From positions 1 through 64,000 of the forward strand of contig VWZS01005903.1 of NCBI GenBank assembly GCA_013397075.1: a DNA stretch of 64,000 nt, read 5' to 3'. Source of the DNA: Rhabdornis inornatus. Its lineage: Eukaryota; Chordata; Aves; Passeriformes; Rhabdornithidae. Both the position numbers and the translations under genes were made by a program. The notes under the pieces are model-generated. The model did not search any database, had not been told where the DNA came from, and saw only the letters and a program-made list of their open reading frames with translations. This document shows positions 33,096-46,500 of the stretch, piece after piece (the stretch's first letter is position 1; each line of letters begins with the position of its first letter).

Positions 33096-35501
33096 ATCAT
33101 CATATCCTTTCTGGTCCTTCTTTCCTGTTCAGCCACATGAACACCTGAGGCCATTGTTGATGTTCCCCAACATGTTTCAGAAAGCACGTGACAGCAAGTT
33201 TCTCAGCCTCTTTAGTGGCCTCAGGTGACAATCTTCCAGGAAGAGGAGAATCTTCCACATGGAAGATTCATTATCTCGGATGTAAGACCCACACAGCTGT
33301 GGAGCTGCCCACTGAACAGAGCTGAGCGGAGGAGCTTGAGGACAGCAAAAATGTATGTAAAGGGGAATAAATTGCCAGTGCTATAACTGAGGGAATCCCT
33401 TCAGAACTGAAACTAAAATTGAAACTCAGGTCTACAGCTAACTCTTCTGGCTTCATGTCCCATCAGAGGCTGTGCTGTTCTGTTCCCTCTGGGAGCTGTG
33501 TTTGGACAGACTGACAGGGAAAGGGCTTGGTGCCACATGGAAAAGTGACAGGCAGAGGAATCTTAGGTGGGACAGCAACTTTCTCCAACTGAAGTGTGTC
33601 AGAATCTTTCTATGCATCATTAGGCAGGACTAACACAAACCCAGGTAAGTGCCAATATTTATTAGACACAGCTTTGGGTTGGAAAGTGTCCACTGTCGTG
33701 GACAGACCATGTCACATCACTGAGACACTGCTAGTGGCAAGAGCCTTTTCTCTGCATGACTACACACTTTAGGGCCTCTTGAGCATTGTCATTTTTAATG
33801 GCTGTAACTCATTAATGGCAAAGAGGGCTCAGAAAAGTGTAATCACTCCTCTCCATTGCCTTCCCACAAAAAATTTGCTGTTAACAATGATATTTAATAT
33901 TGGTTTCAGTGTAATGCACGAAGGGCAGCTAAGCAAATAGAAAGCAACAAAAACAGCTTTAACCTTCCTTTCTGGAATTCGCTGCAGGCACAAGAACAAA
34001 ATGAAATGTAGCATTTCCCCAACAGAGATCCCACAGTTCCCTGCGTTGTTCAACATCCTGCCTCCTGTCAAAACAACTTGTTCACTAAACACCTTGTCAG
34101 ATACAGTTAAACCCCTTTCAGCAGATAGCTGTGGGGAATCAGAATATCTCAGGAAAGACTGGCTTCAAGCACAGGGATCTGGGATGCCTATGGATAGGAA
34201 GTCCAGACAGGTGATTCCATTGGCCCCCGGAGGCCTGATATTTAAGAACATATGAAAGATTTCTAAGGATTACTGTGAAGTTTCAGGGCCATTAAAGCAG
34301 CTGCTACTGCCCTCTTGAGAAGCTGACAACCCAGTTAACGTGCTGGGAAAGAGAGGAGGAGAATATCATAGCTCCCTAAGCCCTCTAAGCCAGTGCTGCT
34401 GTCGGCAGTGCAGCCTCACTCCCTGTCCCAGCTGCTGCCGCTCACATCTGCTCCAGCACTGGCGTTTGTGAGGTGATGTGGATGTGATCCAGATTCAGTC
34501 TGGCAAAACAAGCCAGCTCACTTCACCCCGTTGGGTGAGCTCAGGCTCACTCTGTGGCCTCGTGAAAGCTGGTGCCAGCAGCAGCCAGGAGCAGGGAATA
34601 TGCAGCAGGGACAGGCAGGATGAATCCTGGTAGCAAGCTGCTGGCTCTGGGGGACTCTAGGTGAGGGACTCTGCCATGTTCTCCTCGTACTATTCCAGCG
34701 CTGACACGTGTGCGGGCTCACACAGATGCTTGGGGCAGCCAGGATGGCGTGACCAACCTCAGCCACGGGAGCTACAGCCGCTTCCATGCTGCTCTCCCTG
34801 CTGCCCCGCGGCAGAGCCACGATGCCTCAGGACATGGCTGACAGTAGCAGGCAGGCATGGATTTGCCACCTCTGCCCCTTCCAAACCAAACCCCAGCACA
34901 GAAATCTGTTGCTAGGCTTTACTGTTGAGAAATAAATCTGGTCCAGGTAACTCGACCTGCGAAAACTGCAGATTGAGGCACAGACTTCAAAAAAACAAAA
35001 GGCAAGGAAATTAGGTCCTTTTGAATGCCTTGGTCGAGAAACCAGCTGTGGGAGGTGGGGCCAAGGCGGGCAACACACCAGCGCTGCTCCCGATAAACAA
35101 TCCACACCACAGAAAACTCAATTCTACGTGCAACAAAACTCGACCTCCCACACTCACAAAAGCTCCTAACAACATAAAGACTCACGCCTAGTCCAGGGGT
35201 GTCATGTTGAGCAGATGCTGTTAGGTCATGGTGACAAAGCAAAAGAGCCTTGATAGGTGATTTCATTTTCTTTACTGTTTTCTTTACTTCGAAGTACCAT
35301 TTTTAGTTTTCGATGTTATATTGGCTCGTTGTTTTTAGGCGTTTTTTAGTACTGGGTTGTGTCCCATAAGCACTTGCGGTTTTCCTATTTGCCAGGCACC
35401 GTTTTGGGAGCAGTGGTGGCATTGCACGACGAGAAGGGGAGAGGGCATAGGGGCAAGGCAATTCTAGGGAGTGGGAAGCAGAACAGAACAACAGTAACAA
35501 T

Positions 35502-36645
35502 TGTTATAAATGAGAGACAAAAGTCTCGGTATTTAGCAAAAATTAGATCTCTTTATTGGATATAGACAGAGCAAGCAGCGCGCTGGGGAACGTGAGGGGT
35601 CACCGCCCGCTCCACGCTCCACCGAACCCCTGCCCGGAGTCTCTTCTTATACTATGATTTCTCATTGTAATCAATAATTCTTGGTTTTTTGCTGTCATAA
35701 TTTTGCCAGGTAAGCAGTGGTGGTCGAATAAACATCCTTATACAAATTCACAAAGTTTCCAGCGATAGTCAGTTGCACAGATAACCATCTGGACCTTGTA
35801 GATAACCACCAGTGAAGTTCTGGAAGTCTGGTCTTTGAGATAGGCAGCACTGATCAGGCAAGGGCAGGAAGGGCTATCGGGAAGTTTGATTTTGCAAGCT
35901 GGTAGCAGATGCAACTTATTTGGAAAACATACATAACATAACATAACATAACATAACATAACATAACATAACATAACATAACATAACATAACATAACATA
36001 ACATAACATAACATAACATAACATAACATAACATAACATAACATAACATAACATAACATAACATAACATAACATAACATAACATAACATAACATAACATA
36101 ACATAACATAACATAACATAACATAACATAACATAACATAACATAACATAACATAACATAACATAACATAACATAACATAACATAACATAACATAACATA
36201 ACATAACATAACATAACATAACATAACATAACATAACATAACATAACATAACATAACATAACATAACATAACATAACATAACATAACATAACATAACATA
36301 ACATAACATAACATAACATAACATAACATAACATAACATAACATAACATAACATAACATAACATAACATAACATAACATAACATAACATAACATAACATA
36401 ACATAACATAACATAACATAACATAACATAACATAACATAACATAACATAACATAACATAACATAACATAACATAACATAACATAACATAACATAACATG
36501 GTGATTTAAAACAGAATGATTTAATCATATAATTTCCTTTATCTAGTGTCCATGCTTCACTTCAGAGCTTAGTATTCTGGTTTATACAAACCCCAGTACT
36601 TTTGTGATTAACACGAATCTTTTATCAATTATTACACAATTAACA
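35502..36645 (-). mobile_element. Putative LTR of an endogenous retrovirus carrying a pentanucleotide array
   Basis: Read on the minus strand, the 35502-35660 part looks like R-U5: GC-rich sequence, then AATAAAGAGATCTAATTTTT, and an end in CTCATTTATAACA. The plus-strand left edge is therefore TGTTATAAATG. The far end is uncertain; ATTAACA at 36639-36645 would give matching TGTTA...TAACA termini. ACAATT occurs at both 35497-35502 and 36636-36641. No viral reading frame is present. A (ACATA)n expansion makes up half the length. Confidence 0.5.
35927..36499. repeat. (ACATA)n microsatellite, about 570 bp
   Basis: This is an essentially perfect pentanucleotide array of about 114 units of ACATA (TATGT on the other strand), ending at 36499. 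Translating it gives the artefactual repeat MLCYVMLCYV. Confidence 0.99.
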
Positions 36646-36699
36646 TAAAACAGGGTATTTTTCACAGTTAACAGAACACTAACAGAACAAACTTGCGAA

Positions 36700-37150
36700 C
36701 TTGTTCGTAACAGACTGAAATGGAGATTGAGCTCCGTGGGAGCCATGAGCTGCCAACCTCTGGTTAACAAAGGGCACAAAGACAGGCCCAGGTGACAACA
36801 CTGAGAAATGCAGGAGCCAGGGAAGTGGAGGAACACAGAGAGGGGGACAGAAGCCAAAGACTCACGAGGAAGAGCTGAGACTTTGCTGTGCTTGGACTGT
36901 GAAGGTGTAAGAGCCCAGGACTTCAAGGTTCCTCCCTGGAGGCACCGGCTGGAGCTGTTTCTGTGTTCCTGCACTGTGAATAAATTGTTCTGTGGAATGA
37001 GACATGTGAGACTCTGCTACAGGAAACCTGGTCTCTGTGAGAGTGGGGAATGCAGGGACACCTTTCGGCTCTTTTGAGTCCCCCATTGTGGAGGGGCTTC
37101 GGTTCCAGCACTGAGAATCTCAGATCTTTGGCACTGTGACTGCCGGGTGC
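36700..37150 (+). mobile_element. Possible second LTR-like fragment
   Basis: The sequence has an LTR-like layout on the plus strand, with purine-rich DNA followed by GTGAATAAATTGTTCTGTGG (36975-36994) containing AATAAA and a U5-like segment. No matched termini were found, so this is a weak call. Confidence 0.3.
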
Positions 37151-37351
37151 TACAGAATGGTCAGAATGGGAAGCTTCCTTAACATTTACCTCCCATGGGC
37201 AGCCCATAACCTGCGCTTTAAATAGTGGGGAAAGATGCTTTTCACATGAAAACACAATTACATAACTATTCTCTCGAACGTGCCATTATCGGCTTGCTGC
37301 ATGCCGGGGAAGGCTCCCGATGCTGTGGGGCAGCGCCGCGCGGCCCGCCCG

Positions 37352-37459
37352 CCTCACGCCGCCATCCCGCCTCACGCCGCCATCCCGCCTCACGCCGCCA
37401 TCCCGCCTCACGCCGCCATCCCGCCTCACGCCGCCATCCCGCCTCACGCCGCCATCCCG
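37352..37459 (+). repeat. 18-bp minisatellite, six perfect copies, in the UQCC1 promoter
   Basis: The unit CCTCACGCCGCCATCCCG is repeated six times without a mismatch, ending 58 bases upstream of the UQCC1 ATG. Each unit contains GCCGCCATC, which resembles the YY1 core (GCCGCCAT). Confidence 0.98.
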
Positions 37460-37517
37460 CCTGGCGCTTCCTGCGGAAGGGGCAGGGCCGCGCCGGCGGA
37501 AGCGGCGCCAGGGACTG

Positions 37518-37541
37518 ATGGCGGCGCTGGCGCGGGCCCTG
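37518..37541 (+). CDS. UQCC1: UQCC1 coding exon 1
   Basis: This exon has eight codons (MAALARAL, compare human MALLVRVL) and then the donor GTGAGT. The start sits in GATGGCGGC, itself a YY1-type motif in reverse. Confidence 0.88.
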
Positions 37542-40500
37542 GTGAGTAAAGGGACGAGGAAGGGAAGGAAGGAGGGCAGACAGCGCTGGTGCTGAGGGGG
37601 CGAGCGGCGTGTGGAGCCGGGACTGTCCCCGCGCTGCCCCTGCGGCGGCCTCCCCCCGCAGCCCGAGGGGTGTCAGCGGAGGCTGCTCCTGCTTCCCGCC
37701 CCGTGGCCTCGCACCCGATGTCTGGCGAAGCAGTGGGGCGAGATTTCCCGCGGAGTTTGTGTTTGCAGAAGGGTTAGTGAGGGGTTGGAGCGTGTTTAGG
37801 GATGGGAACAGAGCTGAGGAAGGGGCTGGAGCACTAGGAGCGGCTGAGATAGCTGGGAAAGGGCCTCAGCCTGGAGAAAAGGAGGCTCAGGAGGGACCTT
37901 CTGTCCCTCCTGAGGGAGGGCTCTGCACAACTCTCTGACAGGAGGGGACAGCCGGGGCGGGGGGGGGTCGGGCTCTGACCCCTGGGAACAAGGGACAGGA
38001 TGAGAGGAAACAGCTTCAAACTGTGCCAGAGGAGGTTCAGCTTGGACGTCAGGAGGAATTTCTTCACTGAAAGGGTGGTCAGACATTAGAAGGGGCTACC
38101 CAGGCAGGTGGTGGAGTCATCATCCTTGGAGATGTTTAGGGGACTCAGTACCATGGTTTAGTTGATGTAGTGGCATTGGGGTCGTAGGTTGAACTCGATG
38201 ACCTCAGGGGTCTTTTCCAACCTAACTAATCCTGCGATTCTATTGTGTAAGGGTTTGGGCTCCAGGTGGGGACTGGAGACACGTGTCTGCCAGTAGGACT
38301 CCTCTGCTGGGCTCAGTGTGTGCCCTAGGGTGTGGGCATTGCCCTTATGGGACCTTCCCTTCTCACTCTGGAGCTGTTTGATAGCAAGGATAGTGTCAAT
38401 ATTCCAATTTCTGTGTTACTGGTCAGGCACTGGCACCACCACAGGGCAGTGGTGGAGTTACCGTCCCTGGAAGTGTTCAAACACCGTGTGGATGTGGCAC
38501 TTGGTGACATGATTTAGTAATGAACCTGGCAGTGCTGGGTTAATGGCTGGACTTGATCATTTTAGAGGGCTTTTCCAGCCCTAGTGGTTTTGTGATTCAG
38601 ATTGGAAGTGTTTGGGTTCCTGTGAAAGTTTGGGTTTCCAATGACTCCACTCCTTCTTTCTTTCCCATTCATGTGCATTTTATCTTTCTATTAGCCTTTG
38701 AAGCATCTGCAGCAGAGTTCCTCTTTTTAGCATATTGTCTAGAAAACGGAATTTTGTACCTAGGTATAATCTTCTATCACGACACAGAGTGGTCAGTGCT
38801 GCTAAGTGGGGACAGATTTCCCAGGAACAGGAAAGGCCTTTGGTACTGGGAAAATACAGACTTATGAAATTAGTCCCCCAGATGCTCCAGGCCAGTGGCT
38901 CAGGGTGTGGTTTCCCCAAGCGTGGTGAACGCTGCCCTTTCCAGTCTCAAGGTGAAAGCAGCCAAGCACAAACCTACCTGAGAGCAGCTGAAATGCAGCG
39001 ACCTTGAGTTCCTGCTTTCTCCTCCCACCCCTGCCCTTTCTCTGTGCTTTGTCCCTGCTCTGCTGTGTGCCTTTTTCTTGGCCCCCATGATCGAAGTGCT
39101 GGAGCGACAGAACAGTGACAACAAGTTCTGCAGCTTGAAAGCATTAAAGAGGCAATGGTAAGCAGGCAGGGAGGGGAGAGCCAGGCATGAAGGGAGCAGA
39201 GAGAGCATTAGGGAAGCAGTGAGGCACCAGAAGGGCTCAGCTGTCTGTGGAGCCACACCCCCAGGGCAGGGTTTGCAGTGAAAACTGCTTCTGAAGGGGA
39301 AGGATTTGCCTCCTGGGCTTACCTGTCCCATGGCAGCTCCTCAGTCAGCTCCAGCCACTCTGTCATTGATGTGGCAAAGTAAGCTGACTGGATTTTTCAG
39401 CCTGACCAGAGAGGTTTCTCTTTAGAGAGGAGATGATGTAGTTACCTGCCATTTTTGTGACCTGAGGTATTCTCTGGTTCAGCTCAAGAACTGCTCATCG
39501 CTGGCATTTCTCAGCACCTTTTTCTGCATTAGAGTTTAGTGGTTGCCTAATTGTATGAAAACAAGTCTTAAACTTTCTGTCTCTTCCTTCTACTGGAAAT
39601 AAGGAAAATCTGTTTTTGGTCTGACTTCGAGGTCCTGGTGTGATACAGCCCTGACATTTCAGCTCTGCTCCTTAATACTGGCATTATGATAAATCTGGCT
39701 TTTGCCCAAGATACCTTGATAAATAGCTTGTCTGCTACGTAAGACTTTCCTAAAGGTTGCCAAGAGGATTTAGAAGACTAGTCATATTCTTTCATCGCTA
39801 TCTTGGCAAGGCAGCTGTCTGCAGACTATTCCTGAGTAATCCTGTTCAGTTTAGGCTTCATACATTTTCTTCAGCCAAGGGGAGAAACAAAAGTAGCACT
39901 CGTAATTTGAAAGGACGACTGTGTTCTGCAAAGTGGTGCTGGCTTAGAGAAAATTCCTTAGCTCCTCCCTGCTCTCTCCTGGTGTCTGTTTTCTTTATTA
40001 CTGGATTGTTTATCACATCTCATCTTTTAAGTGTGCTTATGCTTATTTTTTGTTTTCATATGTCTCTGTCCAGTTTTGTTGCATTTGTGCATTTCAGCAG
40101 TACTAAACCTCAGTATGTTCAAGCTCTAAGCCATATCGCAACCTGGGCATGTTAATGAGAAAAAGCCTCAAAAAAGTTCTGTCGGATCTTGGGATATTGT
40201 AGTAATTGTTCACAAAAACAGTTACTTCTTTCTCCCTGAAGTGTTTCTTAAACTGTTTGTGTCAGAACACTAGATTATCTCAAAAGTACTTTGTGGGACT
40301 CAGCTGAAAGGTTTTTTTGGATAGAAATGTATCATTTTCATAATTTCACTTGCTGACGGTGATGTTACGTCCGAAGATCAGAAGCCTGAGTAGTCTTGCT
40401 ACAGTAGAAGTAGGAAGGTGTAGTAGCAGTGAACACTAACCACATTTGTCGTGGGACAGCATCTCTCCCTTTGCAGTTTTTAATACCTCAGATCAGTTCC

Positions 40501-43500
40501 CTTAATGGATTCAAAGTGCAGCTCTGGGAGGAGTTGAGGGACAGCCTGCAAGACCAAAGGCCACCCTTGAGGGACTGCAGTGACTATGCAGATCACAGAA
40601 GGGGAACAGGAGCTCAGGTTGGTTTGTGTTGGTTCCTCTTATCTCTGAGCAGATCTGCTGCTCTCCTCGTTGTCCTTTCACTGGGCACCACCAGAGACAG
40701 TCTGGCTGCCCACCCCACCAGATATTAATGCAAATTGGTAAGATTTCCCTGAAGTCTTTTTTTCTGGAAATTAATCCTCTCCTCATATGTTGGGTGCTTC
40801 AGTCTCTTAGTCATCTTTGTGGCCAACCAAAAACGAAGCTATTTTTATTAGAAAATGGCATCTCCATACTAGTAAGATATACATTATTTCCAGTATTAAT
40901 GTAGTGCATGTTTGAAGGAGGCAAATATTGTACTAACCTGAATATTGCAGAAAGTGAAAGGTGCAAAGAAAGCGCAGGCAAAAAAAGCCCCACCTCTTCT
41001 TTGTATTGCTGACATTTTCATGGCAGAAAATAATTATCTTCACTGAAATTTATTGGGACAGTATGTGCTTTTGGAGTACGAAAATTCTTAGCTGTGCCTG
41101 AGTAAAGTAAGAGAAAGAGGCATAAAAGCTGGGTTGGAGGAAGGCTTTTTAGAGCTTACTCAGTCAATCGAAGAATGCTTCTTAAACATTTGAATTTATT
41201 GTATAGACAGAGACGTTGTGGTGTGGTTTTATGATGTAGACAGCCCATTATTTCCTTCCATTCATCTGTTTCTACCATCAGACTTGGGTTGGATACTTGT
41301 ACTGGAAGGCAAAATATTTTCATATCAAAATTTATGCTCTTGTCAAGCACAAGTTGGGAGTTGAGTCTGAGTATTGTTAGGATCATGGAATATCCTGAGC
41401 TGGAAGGGACCCATGAGGATCATTTGGTCCAGTGCCCAGCCCTTCACAGACACCCCAACAATCCCACCCTGTGCCTGAGAGTGGTGTCCAAACACTCCTG
41501 GAGCTCTGGCAGCCTCGGGGCCATGCCCGTTCCCTGGGGAGCCTGGGCAGTGCCCAGCATCCTCTGGGGGAAGAGCCTTTCCCTGATATCCAGCCTAAAC
41601 CCTTCCCCCCACCCCCCGACACAGCTCCATATTGTTCTTATTGTATGAATGAATAAAACCTGTGGAAGCAGAGGGATAGTTAAACTATTTCTGCATATTT
41701 GTGTCATTTTCTTCATTGCTCATCTCCTCGTTGCAGAGCTATCAGACTGGAGTAACCCAATGGATAGCAGGGTGCAGTGGATTGCTACAGACTGCCACAG
41801 TCCCGGGCCGCTGTCGGCGGATGCTCTGCAGTATTTTCCAGGTGAGACATCAGAGCATGTTGAAGTGTGGGAAAAATGGAATGATCTTAAATTACCAAGA
41901 AATAGCAATAAGGAAGCTTCCAAAAGTGATGTCTTCACTGTGTATTGTGGAAATACCAAGGCAACTCTAGAGCTCTCTGCCGCTGCAAGAGTGAGCTCCC
42001 ACTCTTGTTGCATGCCCAGGTGTGTCTTTTAATAGATCCAAGTGATCTGTTGTGAGAAGATTAAATGCAGAAGTCCAAATGGAGCTGTTACTTTTCCAAC
42101 AAGCTATTGCAAGTCAGTCATGTTTGCATGCTGTTTCCAGCATTTTATTTTAGAGAACACTTTATTTTATACAATATCTCCACTGTACAGTGGCCTTGGA
42201 CTTTCTAGTACTGATGGATGTTTATCTTGCACAGCACATATAGTGTTGTTCTAGTGAAGCTTTGCAGTTTGGCTCACAGTTGTGAGACAGCCAGCATAGT
42301 GCCAGAGTGTGCCTGTCCAGAGTAAATCAACTACAGCATCATGTAGTAGCAGTTAATGATAAAGGGGTGAAAAATGTGTAGAAAATGGGAATAGATGCCA
42401 ACCCTACTATTAAAGCACCAGTTCACACCAGTAGCACATGATGTTGGGACTAGAGGTGGAAGTGAGAAGTTGTGAAGTTTAATGAAGTTGGGCTTACTCT
42501 ACATACAGCACACATCTGGGGATGACTGCTCTGAACAGTATATTTACTTTGTCTGAATTAATTGATAAATAAGGTACTGCTAAGTTCGGTATGCTGGGAG
42601 GCTGTGAGAGTGTTCTGTTCAGTGTGCAGCTTCTTTCCTGGGGAGCCCACTTGCTCCTGCTTGAGAGTTTTCTTTGTTGTGCACTAGCTCTGTGATTGAA
42701 GTCATGTGCTCTGAGGTCACAGCGGCTGTAGTGGTAGTTTTTACTCTGCAATTTGTGTTTTCTCAAGTCCTGGCCACAAAAACAATTATAAAGTTGTAGA
42801 TAAAAATAGCTGTTTGTCTGGTAAGTCAGAAAAAACAATATCCTTTATAAAGAGACAAACCCCATAATTAGAAGTAGTGTGAGAGTCAAAGCAGAGAGCC
42901 TGTGGCTTTTGAGTGCAGTGTTCTGCCAGTCCATTCTATCAGTACATTTATGGAACACTGGAAAATGTGGTGTGGAGCATTAAGCATAGACAGCTGTTTT
43001 CTTTGTAACAGTTGTTATAAAATAAATTTGTTCTTTTTGTGATACAGAGTTTTTCAGGATTAGCCAGAATTAATTGACTTGGAGGCAAACTGCGGGTGAC
43101 TGATGTCGAGGTAAGTCAGTGCTCTCTTAATTTTTTTTTTTGTTTATCATTTCTTCTAGAGACACAAGGCTGGCCCCTTCCAACTCTCTAAGTTCTGTGG
43201 TGGATTGATTCACGCCGATGGAGCCATCACACAGCAAAACAGATCCTTTTACAATATGAATAAGGTGAGAAGAGTTGCATAGTTTTATTGTTGGAAGGCA
43301 CATGTGCTAGGGTTTCTACAGAGAGGCAAAACACTTCTCAGAACACATAAGAGAGGGTTCAACTTCTCTCTAAGATGTGAACAATGGGTCTGGTAATTTG
43401 AGAAGGAATTCTGTTCCTTTCTGGAAAATGAAGGGCTGGCATAGGAAGGTGCAGTTACAGTTGGGTTGTCAGGGTGAAGGTTCTATTCCATGAAGGTTCC

Positions 43501-46500
43501 ATGAGGGCTTCCTTCCAGTGAGGAAAGAAATTAAGTCAAGATGTTGGGGGCAGATGTTCCTTCCACACATATTAGAAATGAGAAGATGTTTTCTGATTCT
43601 TTAGTAATGTGTGGTGACAGTTTTGCTATCTTCTGAACACTGAAAATTGTCATGCAGTCTACTAATAACAGTTAATTATGGTGCGGTAATTTACTGTTCA
43701 TCTGTACTGTTTTATTAATCTGTGGTATGTGTCTTGTACGTGTATTGTCTTTCGTCTTGGAGTAGAAGTTTTCTGAGGCATGAATCAACTCCACAAGATC
43801 AGTTTGCCACTTAAACCAAGGGTATTAGCATCTCTCAACTAATAAATACCCTGATGCTGCTTTTGTTAATCAGTGTGAAGAAAATGGCAAAATGAAACGC
43901 ATGTGTGAGAGATAAGGGGTCAGAAGGAAAAAGGGTTAGAGACTCATGGGTAAAACTTACATGAAAACAATGAACCCTGTTTGCTATCTAGCTAATAGTG
44001 CATTTTGCTGGTGTGGAGTTAGAGGTACATACTAAGAAGGATTTTAAATTGATTATTTTGACATGGATAGAAAAAATGAAGTAAAACCATAAGTGTGCAG
44101 GGGAAGAACCCCTGCCTGATAAACCAAACATTTTGCAGACAGAGATTGAAGCATACACAAAGGGGTTGCACAATTTGTCATGGCCACAGCTAAAGCTGTA
44201 ATCCAAACTCCCAAACATGGTGCTTGCCCCTAGTCTCCATTCCTGCCTGCACTTCTCTGAGACCTGCACAGGCAGCACTTGCAGAGCAGATCTAGAGCAG
44301 TGGGTAACAAGACAGTAGATCAAACAAACCAGAAGTGCCATGAAGATCTTCAAGGCAAGACTCAAGGTTTGCTTTTAGTGTATTGGAAAGGGCAAGGGAA
44401 GGGGTACAAGGGTTGAAAGATGGATGAGGAAATTTCCCAGTTAAAACAGCCATGGTGTAAGAAGCCAGGCAGGATTTATGACCAGAGAGGAAGCAGTTTA
44501 CAGCACTGTAGGTTTGAGGTGGGTTTTTGGACTGCAACTTCATTATTTTGAATAGAGAAGTACTTACTCATCTTTGAAATGTGAACTTGACTATGCAGTC
44601 CTGGTGGGAAAGGGTTTTGTAATTAATGGTGAGCTCCAGATGTTTCATTTTATGTTTGGTGTCAAAATTGAAGTGATTGTTTGCTTTAAGCCCTGCATTT
44701 TAGGTATTGAGCAGAAAAGGCAGCCTGAGGTAGGCTTATGTCCCTTGCACAGCTCTTGATGAGCTTGTTTTGAATGAGTTATGAAATATATTTCTTAAGT
44801 TTTCTCTCTCTCTCTCTTTGTGTTGGGGTTTTAGCCCAGCTGGCAACTAAGCACCACACAGCTTCCCCCCTCCTCACCCCAGTGTTTCCTAGGTCTGATT
44901 TTACAGACGCTTATAGGATTGTTTAATTGCATTTGGCTGCAGTCCTGACCTTGGCAGGATGAGCTTCAGGGCTCTATCCATAGGTTGAACCAAGCACTCT
45001 CTGCTTAGATCCCTTCACCATCTCCTGAGCTAGTCCAGGCTGCCCTGCAGAAGAATGAAGCAAGAAACATGGCATTTCCTAGAAAAACCTGCTTGTTGGT
45101 TAGCCATTGTTTTAGTGATGAGCTAATAACAGATGAATTGAGATAATTTTGGTTTTTAACTTTCTCTGCATTATGAAAAACCTGTACAGAGGGAGACTTC
45201 ATATGCATTTACAGATAAGAGGCATGTAGAGAAGTTCTGCCTGCGTTCACTGGAGGTTCAATGTGATTTGAATTCCTGGGGAGGAGATGAATGTTGATTC
45301 AGTGAGTGTTGCAGTGGTTATTGGACACAAGTTCTGCCTTGAGCAGTTCCTATCATTGCCTGGCTGGAAGGAGATTATGAAGTTATGATGGAAGGTTAGG
45401 AGCCCTTTGTAGTGTAGCAGGGAGTATTGCATTGCATAATCCTGAAGAGAAGGTACTAAAAATTGGTTTGAATACCCACGTATGTGTCACTGGAATCACG
45501 GGGTACATCACATGTGGCAGAGGGTGGGATGTGCAGACCTTGGTGAGAGGGGACGTGGTGAACAGGTTCATTGATCAGCATTGAGAGGAGGAACTGAGTA
45601 TTACAGGAGATCCTGGGCAGTGTTACACTGTCTGGGTGGTTGGCAGATATTAAAATGGTGCTGGGTGTGTTTCTCACCATGAATCGTTAAAAAAACAGTA
45701 TAATCATGGACGAAGACCCTCTAACTAATTAAAGTTAGAAAGTGGTATATTTATTCACTGGCGGGCGGCACAGGAGTCACCTCTGAAAGGTGTGACCGCC
45801 CCGAACAAGGGTCTTTGCCATCTATTTATTCTCCAAGATCTTACATACAACACATATGCATAACCCCAGCACCTCCCATTCCCATTCGATATTAAACTGA
45901 GGCTATTAGTTCTTCACGCGTGCACAATTCTTCTCTTGAACTGGGTCAGTGGTCTTGAAGTATGAAGTCAGGAGAGTCTTCATCAGGTCTTGGTGACCCT
46001 CTGGCACGATCCAAGGCCTCATGCTTCATGATTAATGGTTTACTTATTTTCCGTTCTTCTATATATAAGTTCATAATAGCAGATAATTATACCAATTAGC
46101 TCTAGCTTAAGCATCTAGTAATCATTAACCTACCATTTGCCTTCCTTACATCTTGGTCATGGAAACTACTTCTACCCTTAGCAAAAATCTTAACTCTTTA
46201 AAACCATGATTCACCCATTTACCCGAATGCTGGGCATGGCAGGATTCAAGCCATTGACAGCCATCTATTGGCAGTGCACAAGTGCAGAGTGTTTTATCTC
46301 AAATGCTCAGGCTTGTGTGTGGATATACACAGGGATAGATTCTGTCTCAGAGATATAATTTTTTGTCACCTTTAGAGTTGGTTTTTAATTAAGTATAGCA
46401 ACTTGTGCAGAGTATGGATTTGTATTTTAATCTGTATCTTAATATGTATTTACTTACCATTCATGCCATTTAAAAAACTACTATATTAGTGCTAGGAAGT

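Larger units (their letters stand above)
20561..37300. other. Intergenic region between GDF5 and UQCC1
   Basis: This is about 16.7 kb with no gene that I can support. It contains three CR1 copies (near 23.4, 25.5 and 26.0 kb), a cluster of LTR-like sequence and a large pentanucleotide array at about 35.5-37.1 kb, and otherwise unique AT-rich DNA. In mammals, GDF5 joint and limb enhancers lie in this interval and within UQCC1, so the unique parts are the natural place to look for bird counterparts. Confidence 0.75.
37300..37780. promoter_or_regulatory. CpG island and promoter of UQCC1
   Basis: This GC- and CpG-rich block surrounds the UQCC1 start codon and has no TATA box that I can see. It contains six 18-bp repeats (37352-37459), a palindromic ETS-type pair CTTCCTGCGGAAG at 37467-37479 and another GCGGAAG at about 37496. 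GABP (NRF-2) and YY1 sites are typical of promoters of nuclear genes for mitochondrial proteins. Confidence 0.82.
37542..41736 (+). other. UQCC1 intron 1
   Basis: This 4.2-kb intron contains CR1 fragments at about 37798-38245, 38405-38597 and 41382-41640. The rest is unique sequence without exon-like features that I can support. Confidence 0.8.

Noticed and set aside
35738..36499. Minus-strand ORFs up to 253 codons with repeated MLCYV
   Set aside because: They are translations of the (ACATA)n microsatellite, open in several frames because the unit lacks stops on that strand; not a gene.
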